Source: JAVJRN01 sp040218415 (GTDB taxonomy: Bacteria > Bacteroidota > Bacteroidia > Cytophagales > Cyclobacteriaceae). Taken from it: a stretch of 64,000 nt of DNA. Both the position numbers and the translations under genes were made by a program. A model generated the notes under the pieces. The model was not told the origin of the DNA, did no database searches, and saw only the letters and a list, made by a program, of their open reading frames with translations. Where the stretch lies: the NCBI GenBank assembly GCA_040218415.1, contig JAVJRN010000019.1, forward strand, positions 30,612 to 94,611, read 5' to 3'. Below, in pieces: positions 1-8,079 of the stretch. Positions within the stretch are counted from its first letter, which is position 1, and the number at the start of each line of letters is the position of its first letter.

Positions 1-100
1 GCGCATTAATGTGCATCTTGGCTACCTTTCACCTGCAATCAAGGACGCACCTCTCACAGCTATTTTTCAGCCTCCCCGGCAAAAAGACTTAACCATTTAG
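1..100 (+). CDS. possible 3' end of an unidentified upstream gene
   Basis: From base 2 one frame is open to a TAG at 98-100 and reads as 32 residues ending QKDLTI, with ordinary codon choice for the neighbourhood. No start codon is seen, so if real it is the tail of a gene lying mostly outside the window. I do not recognise a family from so short a piece. The next 69 bases separate it from the MbnP-like gene. Confidence 0.3.
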   Translation, partial: RINVHLGYLSPAIKDAPLTAIFQPPRQKDLTI

Positions 101-149
101 TTTAGTTTTTTATAATTTTCATCATTGTCTCTAATGTGAATTAAGAGGC

Positions 150-164
150 ATATAACAGTTATAT
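150..164. promoter_or_regulatory. 15-bp palindrome just upstream of the MbnP-like operon
   Basis: ATATAACAGTTATAT is a perfect inverted repeat (7-bp arms around a central A) that ends five bases before the TTG start of the first MbnP-like gene. Its place suits an operator or translation-control site for the copper cassette, but no regulator gene lies next to it and an AT-rich palindrome this short can arise by chance. Confidence 0.3.
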
Positions 165-169
165 TTATT

Positions 170-979
170 TTGAAAAATAGCATTTTATCAATTTGGGCTT
201 TGGCCTGTATAGTAATTATTGTCTCATGTGATGACAATAATGAGATTGTAACATCAGCAACAGGTTCTGTGACTATTCGCTTCGATAATGTTGTCGGTGA
301 GGAAGAAGTTGCGCTTGTACCTTACAAGTTTAACGAGAGCTTTTCATTCACAAACAGTATGAATCAAAACTTCAATATTGATGTTTTAGGATATTATATC
401 ACCCAAATAAAATTGGTAGGAACAGGGGAAACAATGGATTACATTGATTCAGTAACTGTAAGCGCTGAAAGTGCCGAAGGTGTTTATCATATTTTAGAAC
501 ATGAGGCATCCTCCCAAATGATTAATTTTAACGATATCCCACAAGGAAATTACGATCGAATAGAGTTCACATTGGGAGTACCGGGAGAAATGGTAATGGA
601 AGGAGCAACTGGCGGAGTTTTGGATCCTTCAAACGGAGCATGGTTTTGGAATTGGAATGTAGGTTATGTTGCCTTTATGTTAGAAGGTAATAGTGCTGCA
701 TCTGGTCTTGAAGAAAGTGATCATTTTTTATTTCATATTGGGGGTTGGGGAGAAACAAATAACATTAAATCAATAGGACTTGACCTGCCCGTTAGCTTGA
801 CTGTCTCTAATGGCTCAACCTCGATGACTCATATTAAAATGGATGTTCTAAAGGTGATTTCCGGAGTTAATAATGTTGACTTTTCGTCGACTTATCAAGT
901 TCATTCACCAGCGGCTGGACAGCCAATAGCTGAGAATTTAATTAACGCTTTTCAAGTTCATCATGTACAGAACAATTAG
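170..979 (+). CDS. MbnP-family copper-binding lipoprotein (copy 1)
   Basis: A 269-residue protein with a lipoprotein signal (hydrophobic residues 5-18, VIIVSC lipobox, lipidated Cys20) and acidic residues directly after the Cys, as in Bacteroidota surface-export signals. The body matches the MbnP-like family: an N-terminal beta strand beginning GSVTIRFDN, the Trp-rich segment WFWNWNVGYVAF, and FHIGGWG near residue 190. Established knowledge: MbnP proteins work with a di-heme MbnH partner that oxidises a Trp of MbnP to kynurenine and so builds a copper site. The start is TTG; no better in-frame start gives the signal peptide. It overlaps the second copy by 17 bp and heads a four-gene operon. 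Function in this organism is inferred, probably periplasmic or surface copper binding. Confidence 0.85.
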   Translation: MKNSILSIWALACIVIIVSCDDNNEIVTSATGSVTIRFDNVVGEEEVALVPYKFNESFSFTNSMNQNFNIDVLGYYITQIKLVGTGETMDYIDSVTVSAESAEGVYHILEHEASSQMINFNDIPQGNYDRIEFTLGVPGEMVMEGATGGVLDPSNGAWFWNWNVGYVAFMLEGNSAASGLEESDHFLFHIGGWGETNNIKSIGLDLPVSLTVSNGSTSMTHIKMDVLKVISGVNNVDFSSTYQVHSPAAGQPIAENLINAFQVHHVQNN

Positions 980-1772
980 AAATATCTTATACGTATCAGC
1001 GATTATCATTATTGGAGCATGCTCCAATAATGATGAGCTAATTTCTACCCACGGATCAATTGAACTCAAGTTTGACAATATTGTAGGATCGCAATCTAGT
1101 GGAATTATAGAGCAGCCATTAAGTCAAAATTATCCTTTCCAAACTGCTATGGGGCAGGCTTATAATTTGACTTTGGTGAAGTACATCATTAGTGAAATAG
1201 TGCTCGAAGGCCCTAATGGGGTATACTATGTCGACTCAATGAATGTAAGTACCGATTTTCTGAGCGGATACTATTTAATCAACGAATCCGAACCTGACAG
1301 TAGAAATATCATTCTTCAAAATATTCCAGCAGGCACGTATAATAAAGTGACTTTTACTATGGGTGTAAATGAGGAAGGAGTAACACAGGGAACGGGGATA
1401 TTTCTCGATGGTATGTTTTGGACATGGAATTCAGGATATATTGCTTTGAAAGTGGAAGGCCAGTCACCACATTCGAATGGAGACTCATTTGGCGATACCA
1501 TAGAAGAGTCCAATCCTTTTGGGTTTGGCTATCATATAGGTGGCTGGGGTTCGATTAATAATAATCAGACTTATACTCTTGAGTTTGATGCAGTCGAGAT
1601 CAACCATACTAAATATCCGGCTGTACACATTCTGATGGACGTAGGATCTGTATTTGATGGGCAAAACCCAGTAGATTTTTCTATTATAAATAGCGTTCAT
1701 TCTCCAAGAACAGGTAGACTCATAACTAAGAACCTTGATGACTTATTTAGTATTGACCATGCGCATCAATAA
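963..1772 (+). CDS. MbnP-family copper-binding lipoprotein (copy 2)
   Basis: A 269-residue paralogue of the preceding gene with the same layout: lipobox IIGAC (Cys20), GSIELKFDN near the N-terminus, Trp-rich segment MFWTWNSGYIAL, YHIGGWG, and a C-terminus carrying the shared VHSP motif. The two copies are clearly diverged, so the duplication is old. The ATG lies inside the end of copy 1 (17-bp overlap) and the stop lies 14 bp inside the start of the peroxidase gene, so translation of the set is probably coupled. Whether both copies are substrates of the single MbnH-like enzyme cannot be told from sequence. Confidence 0.85.
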   Translation: MYRTIRNILYVSAIIIIGACSNNDELISTHGSIELKFDNIVGSQSSGIIEQPLSQNYPFQTAMGQAYNLTLVKYIISEIVLEGPNGVYYVDSMNVSTDFLSGYYLINESEPDSRNIILQNIPAGTYNKVTFTMGVNEEGVTQGTGIFLDGMFWTWNSGYIALKVEGQSPHSNGDSFGDTIEESNPFGFGYHIGGWGSINNNQTYTLEFDAVEINHTKYPAVHILMDVGSVFDGQNPVDFSIINSVHSPRTGRLITKNLDDLFSIDHAHQ

Positions 1773-2796
1773 AACTCAACTTATGACAGTTCTGGCTTCA
1801 TGTTTTTTGTGGTCTTGCAATGATTCACAATCACCTGAAGCGGTCGATATTAAACAGGAATTTGCCTTTGTCAAGCCAGAGCACTTCCCTGAACCAACTT
1901 ATACTTTTTCTAACAATGAAGTAACGAAGGATGGTTTCAACTTAGGAAAAGCACTGTTTTTTGACCCAATATTATCAAAAGATGGTTTAGTGGCCTGTTC
2001 TTCTTGTCACGATCAGTCAGTGGCTTTTGCCGATCCTCAACATAGATTAAGCTTAGGCGTTGACGACCGTGTAGGTATTAGAAATGCACCTCAGATGACC
2101 AATCTTGCTTTTATGAATAATTTCTTTTGGGATGGGGGAGTCATACATGTAGATTTTATTCCATTAAATGCTATTGAGAACCCATTGGAGATGGATGAGA
2201 AAACTGCTAAGGCCATCGAAAAGCTACGCAATACAGATTCCTATCCTGCTTTATTCGAGAAAGCATTTGGTACGGATTCTATTTCAACACCTCGAATGCT
2301 TCATGCATTGTCTCAGTTTATGGTAATGTTGATCTCAGCTGATTCTCCTTACGATCGGTATCGTTTGAACAAAGGAGAGTTGACCAGTCTCCAACTAAAA
2401 GGACTAGAGGTCTTTGAAGAGAAATGTGCAACCTGTCACTCTGGTGAGCTATTTACAGATCAAAGTTTTAGAAATAATGGACTCGATAGTCAATTTGATG
2501 ATTTGGGAAGAGGAATAATTACTGAGGTTGAAAGCGATTTCGGAAAGTTTCGTGTGCCCAGCCTGAGGAATGTAATGCTTACGAAACCTTACATGCATGA
2601 TGGTCGATTTTCCTCCATTGAGGAGGTATTGGATCACTACAATGAAGGTGTCGTTTATTCTGAAACATTAGATGCATCCTTGAACAGCGAGAAACTTGGA
2701 ATTCCCTTGACCGAAGATCAAAAAGTGGAGATTATTGCTTTTTTAGAAGCTTTGACTGACGCAAATTTTATTTCAAACCCCACATTTTTTAAGTAG
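1759..2796 (+). CDS. MbnH-like di-heme cytochrome c peroxidase family lipoprotein
   Basis: A 345-residue member of the bacterial cytochrome c peroxidase/MauG family. Two c-type haem sites are visible: CSSCH (Cys80, Cys83, His84) and CATCH (Cys223, Cys226, His227). Other family marks are GKALFFDP at 63-70, PSLRNV and YMHDGRFSS towards the C-terminus. I prefer the ATG at 1759 over the upstream TTG at 1735 because it opens a lipoprotein signal (FLWSC, Cys20). Established knowledge: MbnH is the MauG-like partner of MbnP and converts a Trp to kynurenine through a high-valent di-iron state. Two MbnP genes directly upstream make that role much likelier here than plain peroxide detoxification. Confidence 0.88.
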   Translation: MRINKTQLMTVLASCFLWSCNDSQSPEAVDIKQEFAFVKPEHFPEPTYTFSNNEVTKDGFNLGKALFFDPILSKDGLVACSSCHDQSVAFADPQHRLSLGVDDRVGIRNAPQMTNLAFMNNFFWDGGVIHVDFIPLNAIENPLEMDEKTAKAIEKLRNTDSYPALFEKAFGTDSISTPRMLHALSQFMVMLISADSPYDRYRLNKGELTSLQLKGLEVFEEKCATCHSGELFTDQSFRNNGLDSQFDDLGRGIITEVESDFGKFRVPSLRNVMLTKPYMHDGRFSSIEEVLDHYNEGVVYSETLDASLNSEKLGIPLTEDQKVEIIAFLEALTDANFISNPTFFK

Positions 2797-2798
2797 TC

Positions 2799-3716
2799 GT
2801 GAAAAAAGTCTTTTTATTAATTACATGGCTTTTGTGTCTAAATCAAGCAAAAAGCTGTGATGCATGTGGTGGTTCTTTGGGCAATACTTATTTTGGTTTG
2901 CTCCCTCAAATGTCAAGCTCATTTATAGGAGTTAATTATTCTTTTGCTAAGTTTTCAGCACAAATGCAATACAATAGTAAAGTATTAGAGGATGAGTATT
3001 CCGATGATAGTTTCAATCGATTTGAGGTTACCTCTATGTTTACGCTATATAATCGCTTACAAGCTTCAATTATTTTGCCTTTCTCCTTTAACCAGATGTC
3101 TGGTAGCCATCAAAATATCAAGGATTATGGAATAGGGGATCCATCAGTGCTATTGTCGTATCGTTTTTTCGATAATAGTAAAGACGATAAGTTATCCATC
3201 AACCATACACTATTAGTGGGTGTCGGTATCAAGCTACCATTTGGCCGGTTTGATAAGCAAGATGACGGGGTGTTGGTCAATCAAAATTTTCAACTAGGCT
3301 CTGGTAGTGTAGACTATATTATGTCTTTGAATCATACCTTAATGTTTGAAAATATTGGTGTGAATTCTGACCTATCGCTGAAGTTTAATACACAAAATGA
3401 TTATGGCTATAAGTTTGGTAACCAAGTCACCGCGACTTCAAATATCTTCTGGAAAATGAAGATTTCAGAGGCGATATTAATGCCTTTGTTAGGTGTCTAT
3501 TTTGAGTATGGGGGTATTCATAATGACGGATTTGTGGAGCAGTCTAATACAGGCGGTGAGGTACTGATGTCCAACACAGGAGCTCAAATTTTATGGAATA
3601 ATTTCATTTTAAATGCGAGTTTTAAAATACCAATTCATCAGCGCTTCAATTCTGATGGCATAGCCGTCATCATTGCTGATAATAGACTCGCCTTTCGGTT
3701 AAGCTATACTTTTTGA
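2799..3716 (+). CDS. outer-membrane beta-barrel protein of the MbnP/MbnH cassette
   Basis: A 305-residue protein with a signal peptide (residues 1-19), then a Cys pair CDACGGS at the start of the mature chain, then alternating amphipathic strands ending in an aromatic residue (RLSYTF), as in outer-membrane beta-barrels. It starts with GTG three bases after the peroxidase stop, so it belongs to the same operon. The CDACG motif next to the cleavage site could bind metal, which is inference. It may be the outer-membrane channel or transporter serving the copper proteins. It overlaps the convergent CDF gene by 13 bp, so no terminator fits between them. Confidence 0.7.
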   Translation: MKKVFLLITWLLCLNQAKSCDACGGSLGNTYFGLLPQMSSSFIGVNYSFAKFSAQMQYNSKVLEDEYSDDSFNRFEVTSMFTLYNRLQASIILPFSFNQMSGSHQNIKDYGIGDPSVLLSYRFFDNSKDDKLSINHTLLVGVGIKLPFGRFDKQDDGVLVNQNFQLGSGSVDYIMSLNHTLMFENIGVNSDLSLKFNTQNDYGYKFGNQVTATSNIFWKMKISEAILMPLLGVYFEYGGIHNDGFVEQSNTGGEVLMSNTGAQILWNNFILNASFKIPIHQRFNSDGIAVIIADNRLAFRLSYTF

Positions 3717-4582
3717 TCTAATTCACAGTTTTCGTCAAATTTTTCAAACTCTATCGTTGCGTGATTGATGCTCAGCTCGCGGAGTTTTCTTTTTAGTTCA
3801 ACCTTTAATGAAAATAGCTCCTCAATAGATTTGTTGTCATACAAAACTGCATGTACAGACAATACATGATACTGGCCATCCATCGTCCAAACATGACAAT
3901 CATGGATGCTTCGAATATGGCTATTAGACTTGAGGCTTGCTTGAACCTTGTCTAAATCTATACCCTCGGGTGTTCTTTGTAAAATGACCTTTATGGCCTT
4001 TTTGAGGTTCTTATATACTTGCGACAAAATGAATAAGGCGATCACAACACCTAGGATAGGATCAAGTATTGGCACGTTATAAAAGTGCATAATGACAGAA
4101 GCCACTAAGGTGAAAAACCAACCTAATACGTCTTCCAAAAGGTGCAAGTAAACAGATCTTGAGTTGATCGATTCTCCACCATGAAGTTTATATGCGGCCA
4201 ATCCATTAAAAATTAATCCTCCCATCGATAAAATGATCATTCCATTGGTGTCAGGAGATTCAGGATTAATTAATCTGGGAATGGACTCTACAACAATAAA
4301 TATCGACCCTAAGATTAAAACGATAGAATTTATGATCGCACCTAGAATTGAAAATCGCTTGTATCCATAACTGTATTTTTTATCTGGTTTTCTGGTGGAA
4401 ATGTTTTGTAGGTACCAAGAAAGTCCCAATGAAACGCTATCGCCTAAATCATGTATGGCATCCGAAATGATGGCAATACTATTGGTCCATAGTCCGCCAA
4501 TGAGTTCCACAACGGTAAAAAATAAGTTGAGGAAAAAGGCTGTTTTTAGCTTTTTAATATCATGATCGTGATGATGATCCAT
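3704..4582 (-). CDS. cation diffusion facilitator (Zn2+/Co2+/Cd2+ efflux) transporter
   Basis: A 292-residue six-helix transporter of the CDF family with a His-rich N-terminus (DHHHDHD). The two halves of the transport site are visible: HDLGD in helix 2 (His44, Asp48) and HLLED in helix 5 (His147, Asp151). The His/Asp/His/Asp set is that of zinc-selecting members such as ZitB and the ZnTs. A cytosolic C-terminal domain follows (CHVWTMDGQ and HATIEFE). It exports divalent metal from the cytosol using the proton gradient. It converges on the MbnP/MbnH operon, making a small metal-handling locus, though co-regulation is not shown. Confidence 0.9.
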   Translation of the reverse strand: MDHHHDHDIKKLKTAFFLNLFFTVVELIGGLWTNSIAIISDAIHDLGDSVSLGLSWYLQNISTRKPDKKYSYGYKRFSILGAIINSIVLILGSIFIVVESIPRLINPESPDTNGMIILSMGGLIFNGLAAYKLHGGESINSRSVYLHLLEDVLGWFFTLVASVIMHFYNVPILDPILGVVIALFILSQVYKNLKKAIKVILQRTPEGIDLDKVQASLKSNSHIRSIHDCHVWTMDGQYHVLSVHAVLYDNKSIEELFSLKVELKRKLRELSINHATIEFEKFDENCELDQKV

Positions 4583-4739
4583 TTTCCTAATTTACTAAAA
4601 AAGGATTGCTTGGAGGGTTAAATCAAATCTTAGACAAACTTTATATATAGAAAATTTGTGTTGGTGATTGAACCAAGTCACTTGCTTTTATTGGCTGAGG
4701 CAAGGGAATCATCAATAGCAGAAAGACCAAGGCATTTAT

Positions 4740-4779
4740 GTAAGCAAGGACATCCTGTTTTAAAGATGCCCTTGCTTAC
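4740..4779. terminator. hairpin downstream of the E2 gene
   Basis: Arms at 4740-4754 and 4765-4779 pair over 15 positions with one mismatch around a 10-base loop. It sits 11 bases past the stop of the leftward E2 gene and upstream of nothing else, so a transcript-end hairpin is likely. There is no long T-run, so it may act as an mRNA 3' stabiliser rather than a classical intrinsic terminator. The rest of 4583-4790 holds nothing I recognise. Confidence 0.55.
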
Positions 4780-4790
4780 GGAAATAATTA

Positions 4791-6104
4791 TTAGCTCACT
4801 CTGTCTACATCGAATTTTTCTAAGTAGTCAGCGACCCTTCTTACGAACATACCGCCCAAAGCTCCATCAACCACTCTGTGATCATAGCTATGGGATAAGA
4901 ACATTTTATGTCTGATTCCAATGAAGTCGCCTGCTGGAGTTTCAATAACTGCAGGTTTCTTTTGAATTGCGCCAAGTGCTAAAATGGCCACTTGCGGTTG
5001 CATGATAATGGGTGTGCCCATGACATTGCCGAAGGAGCCGACATTAGAGACGGTATAAGTTCCGCCTGATAATTCGTCTGGCTTTAACTTGTTTTCACGT
5101 GCTCTTTTGGCCAAATCGTTCACTTTTTGTGTAAGACCTATAAGGTTGAGCTGGTCGGCATTATGAATGACTGGCACAATTAAGTTTCCTGAAGGAAGCG
5201 CCACAGCAATTCCGACATTGATGCTTTTTTTCTTGATAATCCGATTTCCATCTACCTGTACGTTGATCATAGGATAGTCCTTGATCGCTCGAACCACCGC
5301 TTCTATGATAATAGGTGTAAAGGTTAGTTTTTGTCCATCGCGCTCCATGAAGAGATGCTTCATTTTACCTCTCCAGCTCACCATACTTGAAACGTCAGCT
5401 TCTACAAAAGAGGTAACATGGGGCGCTATCTGCTTAGATGCGACCATACGCTCTGCGATCATTTTGCGCATACGATCCATCTCAATAATTTCATCTTCAC
5501 CAGAAATTACAGCAGGTACGCCTTTTGGTACAGCTCGCGTAGTATCTACGACATTCGGGGTTGCCGCGGTTGTCGCAGGTTTTACAAGTTCCTGTCCTTG
5601 CTTTCTCTTCTCAAGATAGGCCATCATGTCGCTTTTAGTGAGCCGACTTTCTAGACCAGATCCTGGTATTTCATCCAGCTCTGATAGCGCGATTCCTTCA
5701 GCCTTCGCAATGCTTCGCACCAGTGGAGAGTAAAATCGATCACTTTGAGATTCGGTGGCTGAAACAGAGTGCTCAGAAACAGCCGCTTCGACTAATTTTT
5801 CGGCTTCCGCAATGATGGCCTGATCAGGTACATCCTCTGTTTCTGGTGAGGTCTCCACTTCACCTTCAATTTCAATAATGGCGATTGGTTTACCTACTTC
5901 AACTACCTCTCCGTCTTTGGCTAGTATTTTCTTTAATACACCGGCGTGTGTCGAAGGAATTTCCGTATCTACCTTATCAGTAGCTACTTCGAGAATGGAT
6001 TCATCCTCTTCAATGACATCACCCTCATTTTTCAGCCAATTAAGGATGGTTCCTTCCATTACGCTTTCGCCCATTTTGGGCATCACCAATTCTACTGTAG
6101 CCAT
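4791..6104 (-). CDS. 2-oxoacid dehydrogenase E2, dihydrolipoamide acyltransferase
   Basis: A 437-residue E2 subunit. Residues 1-80 are a lipoyl domain with the lipoylated Lys44 in the ATDKVDTEIP motif. A flexible acidic linker leads to the peripheral subunit-binding domain at about 124-167 (YSPLVRSIAKAEGI). The C-terminal catalytic domain (about 205-435) ends in DHRVVDG with His409 and Asp413. It transfers the acyl group from lipoamide to CoA in a cytosolic complex with E1 and E3. The GxYTVSNVGSFG stretch and the single lipoyl domain suit the branched-chain or mixed-specificity E2 common in Bacteroidota; a succinyltransferase cannot be excluded. No E1 or E3 gene is adjacent. Confidence 0.88.
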   Translation of the reverse strand: MATVELVMPKMGESVMEGTILNWLKNEGDVIEEDESILEVATDKVDTEIPSTHAGVLKKILAKDGEVVEVGKPIAIIEIEGEVETSPETEDVPDQAIIAEAEKLVEAAVSEHSVSATESQSDRFYSPLVRSIAKAEGIALSELDEIPGSGLESRLTKSDMMAYLEKRKQGQELVKPATTAATPNVVDTTRAVPKGVPAVISGEDEIIEMDRMRKMIAERMVASKQIAPHVTSFVEADVSSMVSWRGKMKHLFMERDGQKLTFTPIIIEAVVRAIKDYPMINVQVDGNRIIKKKSINVGIAVALPSGNLIVPVIHNADQLNLIGLTQKVNDLAKRARENKLKPDELSGGTYTVSNVGSFGNVMGTPIIMQPQVAILALGAIQKKPAVIETPAGDFIGIRHKMFLSHSYDHRVVDGALGGMFVRRVADYLEKFDVDRVS

Positions 6105-6156
6105 AGATTATTTTGTTTTGGGTTTATTTTGGGGTGTTGCAAAGGTAATTCATTTG

Positions 6157-7404
6157 TTATTCGCTTAAAAAGTTTATTCTAAACATATTTAAAGCGGTAG
6201 TCGCGGCAAATTGAATATTCAATATCCTGTCTTTTGAGAATTGGTATTTTTTCGCGACTGTCTTATGCTTATCGGAGTAGGCAATCCAAACGGTTCCTAC
6301 AGGTTTGTCTTCAGTGCCACCATCTGGGCCAGCAATTCCACTGATTGAAATGCCAACATCAGATTGAAGCTTTTCTCTTACAGCTTTAGCCATTTGAACC
6401 ACTACTTCTTCGCTCACAGCCCCCATTTCGTTCATCATGCCATGATTCACATCCAGTGATCGCTCTTTCACATCATAAGCATAGGAAACGATAGCGCCCT
6501 TGAAGTAAGCCGAACTTCCTGGTATTTTAGTAATTAAATGCGATAAGTAACCACCTGTACAGCTTTCAGCAAAAGCCAGGGTTTTCTTCGATTGTATAAG
6601 TTTTTTACCAATCACATATTCAATTTCATCATCGTCAAATCCAAATACGTGCTTATCAATGGAAGGAATCACCGCATCAATTAAGGCTTGTGATTCTTTT
6701 CGTAAAATCCCAATATCACTGCCAAAGGCCGTAAGTCTAAGTTTGACTTGACCGAAGCTGGGCAGATAAGCCAATTTTATATGTTTAGGAAGCGCTTTTT
6801 CCCAATCATTGATGAGGTCTGCAAGTGTCGATTCTGGAATGCCGATGGTTTTTATCATTCTGTGGTGAATCACACCATCCACATATTTTTCTGCTAAGCG
6901 TGGAATAAGAATATCTGCCATCATATGTTTCATTTCATAAGGCACACCTGGCATGGCAATGAATACTTTGTTATTTCTCTCAAACCACATGCCCGGAGCG
7001 GTACCATATCGGTTGGTCACTTTTTCGCAAGCTTTGGGTAACATGGCTTGTCCACGGTTAGCATCGCTCATATTTCTGTTCACTCGTTTGAAAAGCGCTT
7101 CGATTTCGGCCAAAGCCTCTTCGTTGAGTATCAGTTCGGAATTAAAATATTCGGTTAATAGTGGCTTAGTGAGATCATCGCTGGTAGGCCCTAAACCTCC
7201 TGTGACTAAAATAATATCGGCGCGAGCTTCCGCTTCTTTGAAACTTGTTAAAATTTCGTCTCTTTGATCTCCGATCGTCGTTTTTCGAATGACTTTAATG
7301 CCAATTTGATCTAATTCGGCGCTCATCCAATGCGAATTGGTATCTAAAGTTTGTCCGTATAATATTTCATCTCCAATAGTAATTATCTCGGCGTATGTTG
7401 GCAT
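6157..7404 (-). CDS. cinA: CinA-like protein, nicotinamide-nucleotide amidase
   Basis: A 415-residue CinA. The N-terminal molybdopterin-binding-like domain (COG1058) has ITIGDEILYGQTLDTNS and LVTGGLGPTSDD. The C-terminal CinA/PncC domain has AESCTGGYLSHLIT and SGIAGPDGGTEDKPVGTVWIA, the NMN deamidase signature. Established knowledge: PncC-type domains deamidate nicotinamide mononucleotide in NAD recycling, and the COG1058 part is an ADP-ribose pyrophosphatase in some members. I start it at the ATG at 7404 (MPTYAEIITIG), the usual family start; a TTG 48 bases upstream adds unconserved residues. It lies 52 bases upstream of the E2 gene on the same strand. Confidence 0.92.
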   Translation of the reverse strand: MPTYAEIITIGDEILYGQTLDTNSHWMSAELDQIGIKVIRKTTIGDQRDEILTSFKEAEARADIILVTGGLGPTSDDLTKPLLTEYFNSELILNEEALAEIEALFKRVNRNMSDANRGQAMLPKACEKVTNRYGTAPGMWFERNNKVFIAMPGVPYEMKHMMADILIPRLAEKYVDGVIHHRMIKTIGIPESTLADLINDWEKALPKHIKLAYLPSFGQVKLRLTAFGSDIGILRKESQALIDAVIPSIDKHVFGFDDDEIEYVIGKKLIQSKKTLAFAESCTGGYLSHLITKIPGSSAYFKGAIVSYAYDVKERSLDVNHGMMNEMGAVSEEVVVQMAKAVREKLQSDVGISISGIAGPDGGTEDKPVGTVWIAYSDKHKTVAKKYQFSKDRILNIQFAATTALNMFRINFLSE

Positions 7405-7508
7405 CTTAAAAACTTGTATATTTTTACCACTGAAATTATGATTGCCTTGCAATCTAAATATTCTAGAATCGATTTTTATACTGATTTAGTTTTTGAATTA
7501 TTAAAGAC

Positions 7509-8075
7509 ATGATTACAGACCTGCAGCGCAATAAGCTTGCTCATTATTATAATCTTCTGGATTTCAATGGAGATGGTGTACTTGAAAGAAAAGATTTCAT
7601 TTCCATTGGGGAAAATTTAGCCACCTTATGGGTATTGTCGGAGGACTCAGATGAATATGACCAATTGATAGCAAAATGTAGTAAGCTATGGAGTGGATTT
7701 AAAAGTTTCACTGGCGAATATTCAGACCATGCTTCATTAGAGGAATGGTTGACTTTTTGTGATAGCAATATTGTCAATGGTTCTGATGAGCTTTATGACC
7801 TGCATGTCGAAAGTTTTGTGAGTGATATTTTAGACATTTTTGATGAAAATGAGGATGGTTTTTTATCGGTAGATGAATTTACCGATCTATTTATGGCCTA
7901 CCGGATCGACATTAAATATTCGGCAAAAGCTTTTACCAAATTAGATATTAACAATGATGGTCAGCTGAGTCACGACGAATTACGCAAAGCTTTTAAGCAG
8001 TTTTTTAAAAGTAGTGATCCTAATGCGCCAGGAAATTGGATTTTCGGATTTTGGGAGGGAAGAGAACGTTGGTAA
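7509..8075 (+). CDS. EF-hand calcium-binding protein (calerythrin/SCP-like)
   Basis: A 188-residue soluble protein with no signal peptide. Three canonical 12-residue EF loops are visible: DFNGDGVLERKD (18-29), DENEDGFLSVDE (112-123) and DINNDGQLSHDE (146-157). The site expected near 66-79 is degenerate (SFTGEYSDHASLEEW). Four hands with the second broken is the layout of calerythrin and sarcoplasmic calcium-binding proteins, suggesting a cytosolic calcium buffer or sensor. It is transcribed away from cinA and converges on the MBL-fold gene four bases beyond its stop. The partner is unknown. Confidence 0.85.
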   Translation: MITDLQRNKLAHYYNLLDFNGDGVLERKDFISIGENLATLWVLSEDSDEYDQLIAKCSKLWSGFKSFTGEYSDHASLEEWLTFCDSNIVNGSDELYDLHVESFVSDILDIFDENEDGFLSVDEFTDLFMAYRIDIKYSAKAFTKLDINNDGQLSHDELRKAFKQFFKSSDPNAPGNWIFGFWEGRERW

Positions 8076-8079
8076 AACG

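Noticed and set aside
1735..1758. TTG at 1735 as the start of the MbnH-like gene
   Set aside because: It adds eight residues before a clean lipoprotein signal beginning with the ATG at 1759.
1..4582. Methanobactin precursor (mbnA) near the MbnP/MbnH genes
   Set aside because: No short frame with the needed Cys pattern was seen in the gaps or flanks of the cassette.
4658..4915. Rightward open frame of 85 codons over the E2 3' end
   Set aside because: It runs antisense to the E2 gene and spans the hairpin at 4740-4779; no family signal, so a shadow frame.
5281..6182. Several rightward frames within the E2 gene
   Set aside because: All antisense to a well-supported E2 coding sequence and low in typical composition.
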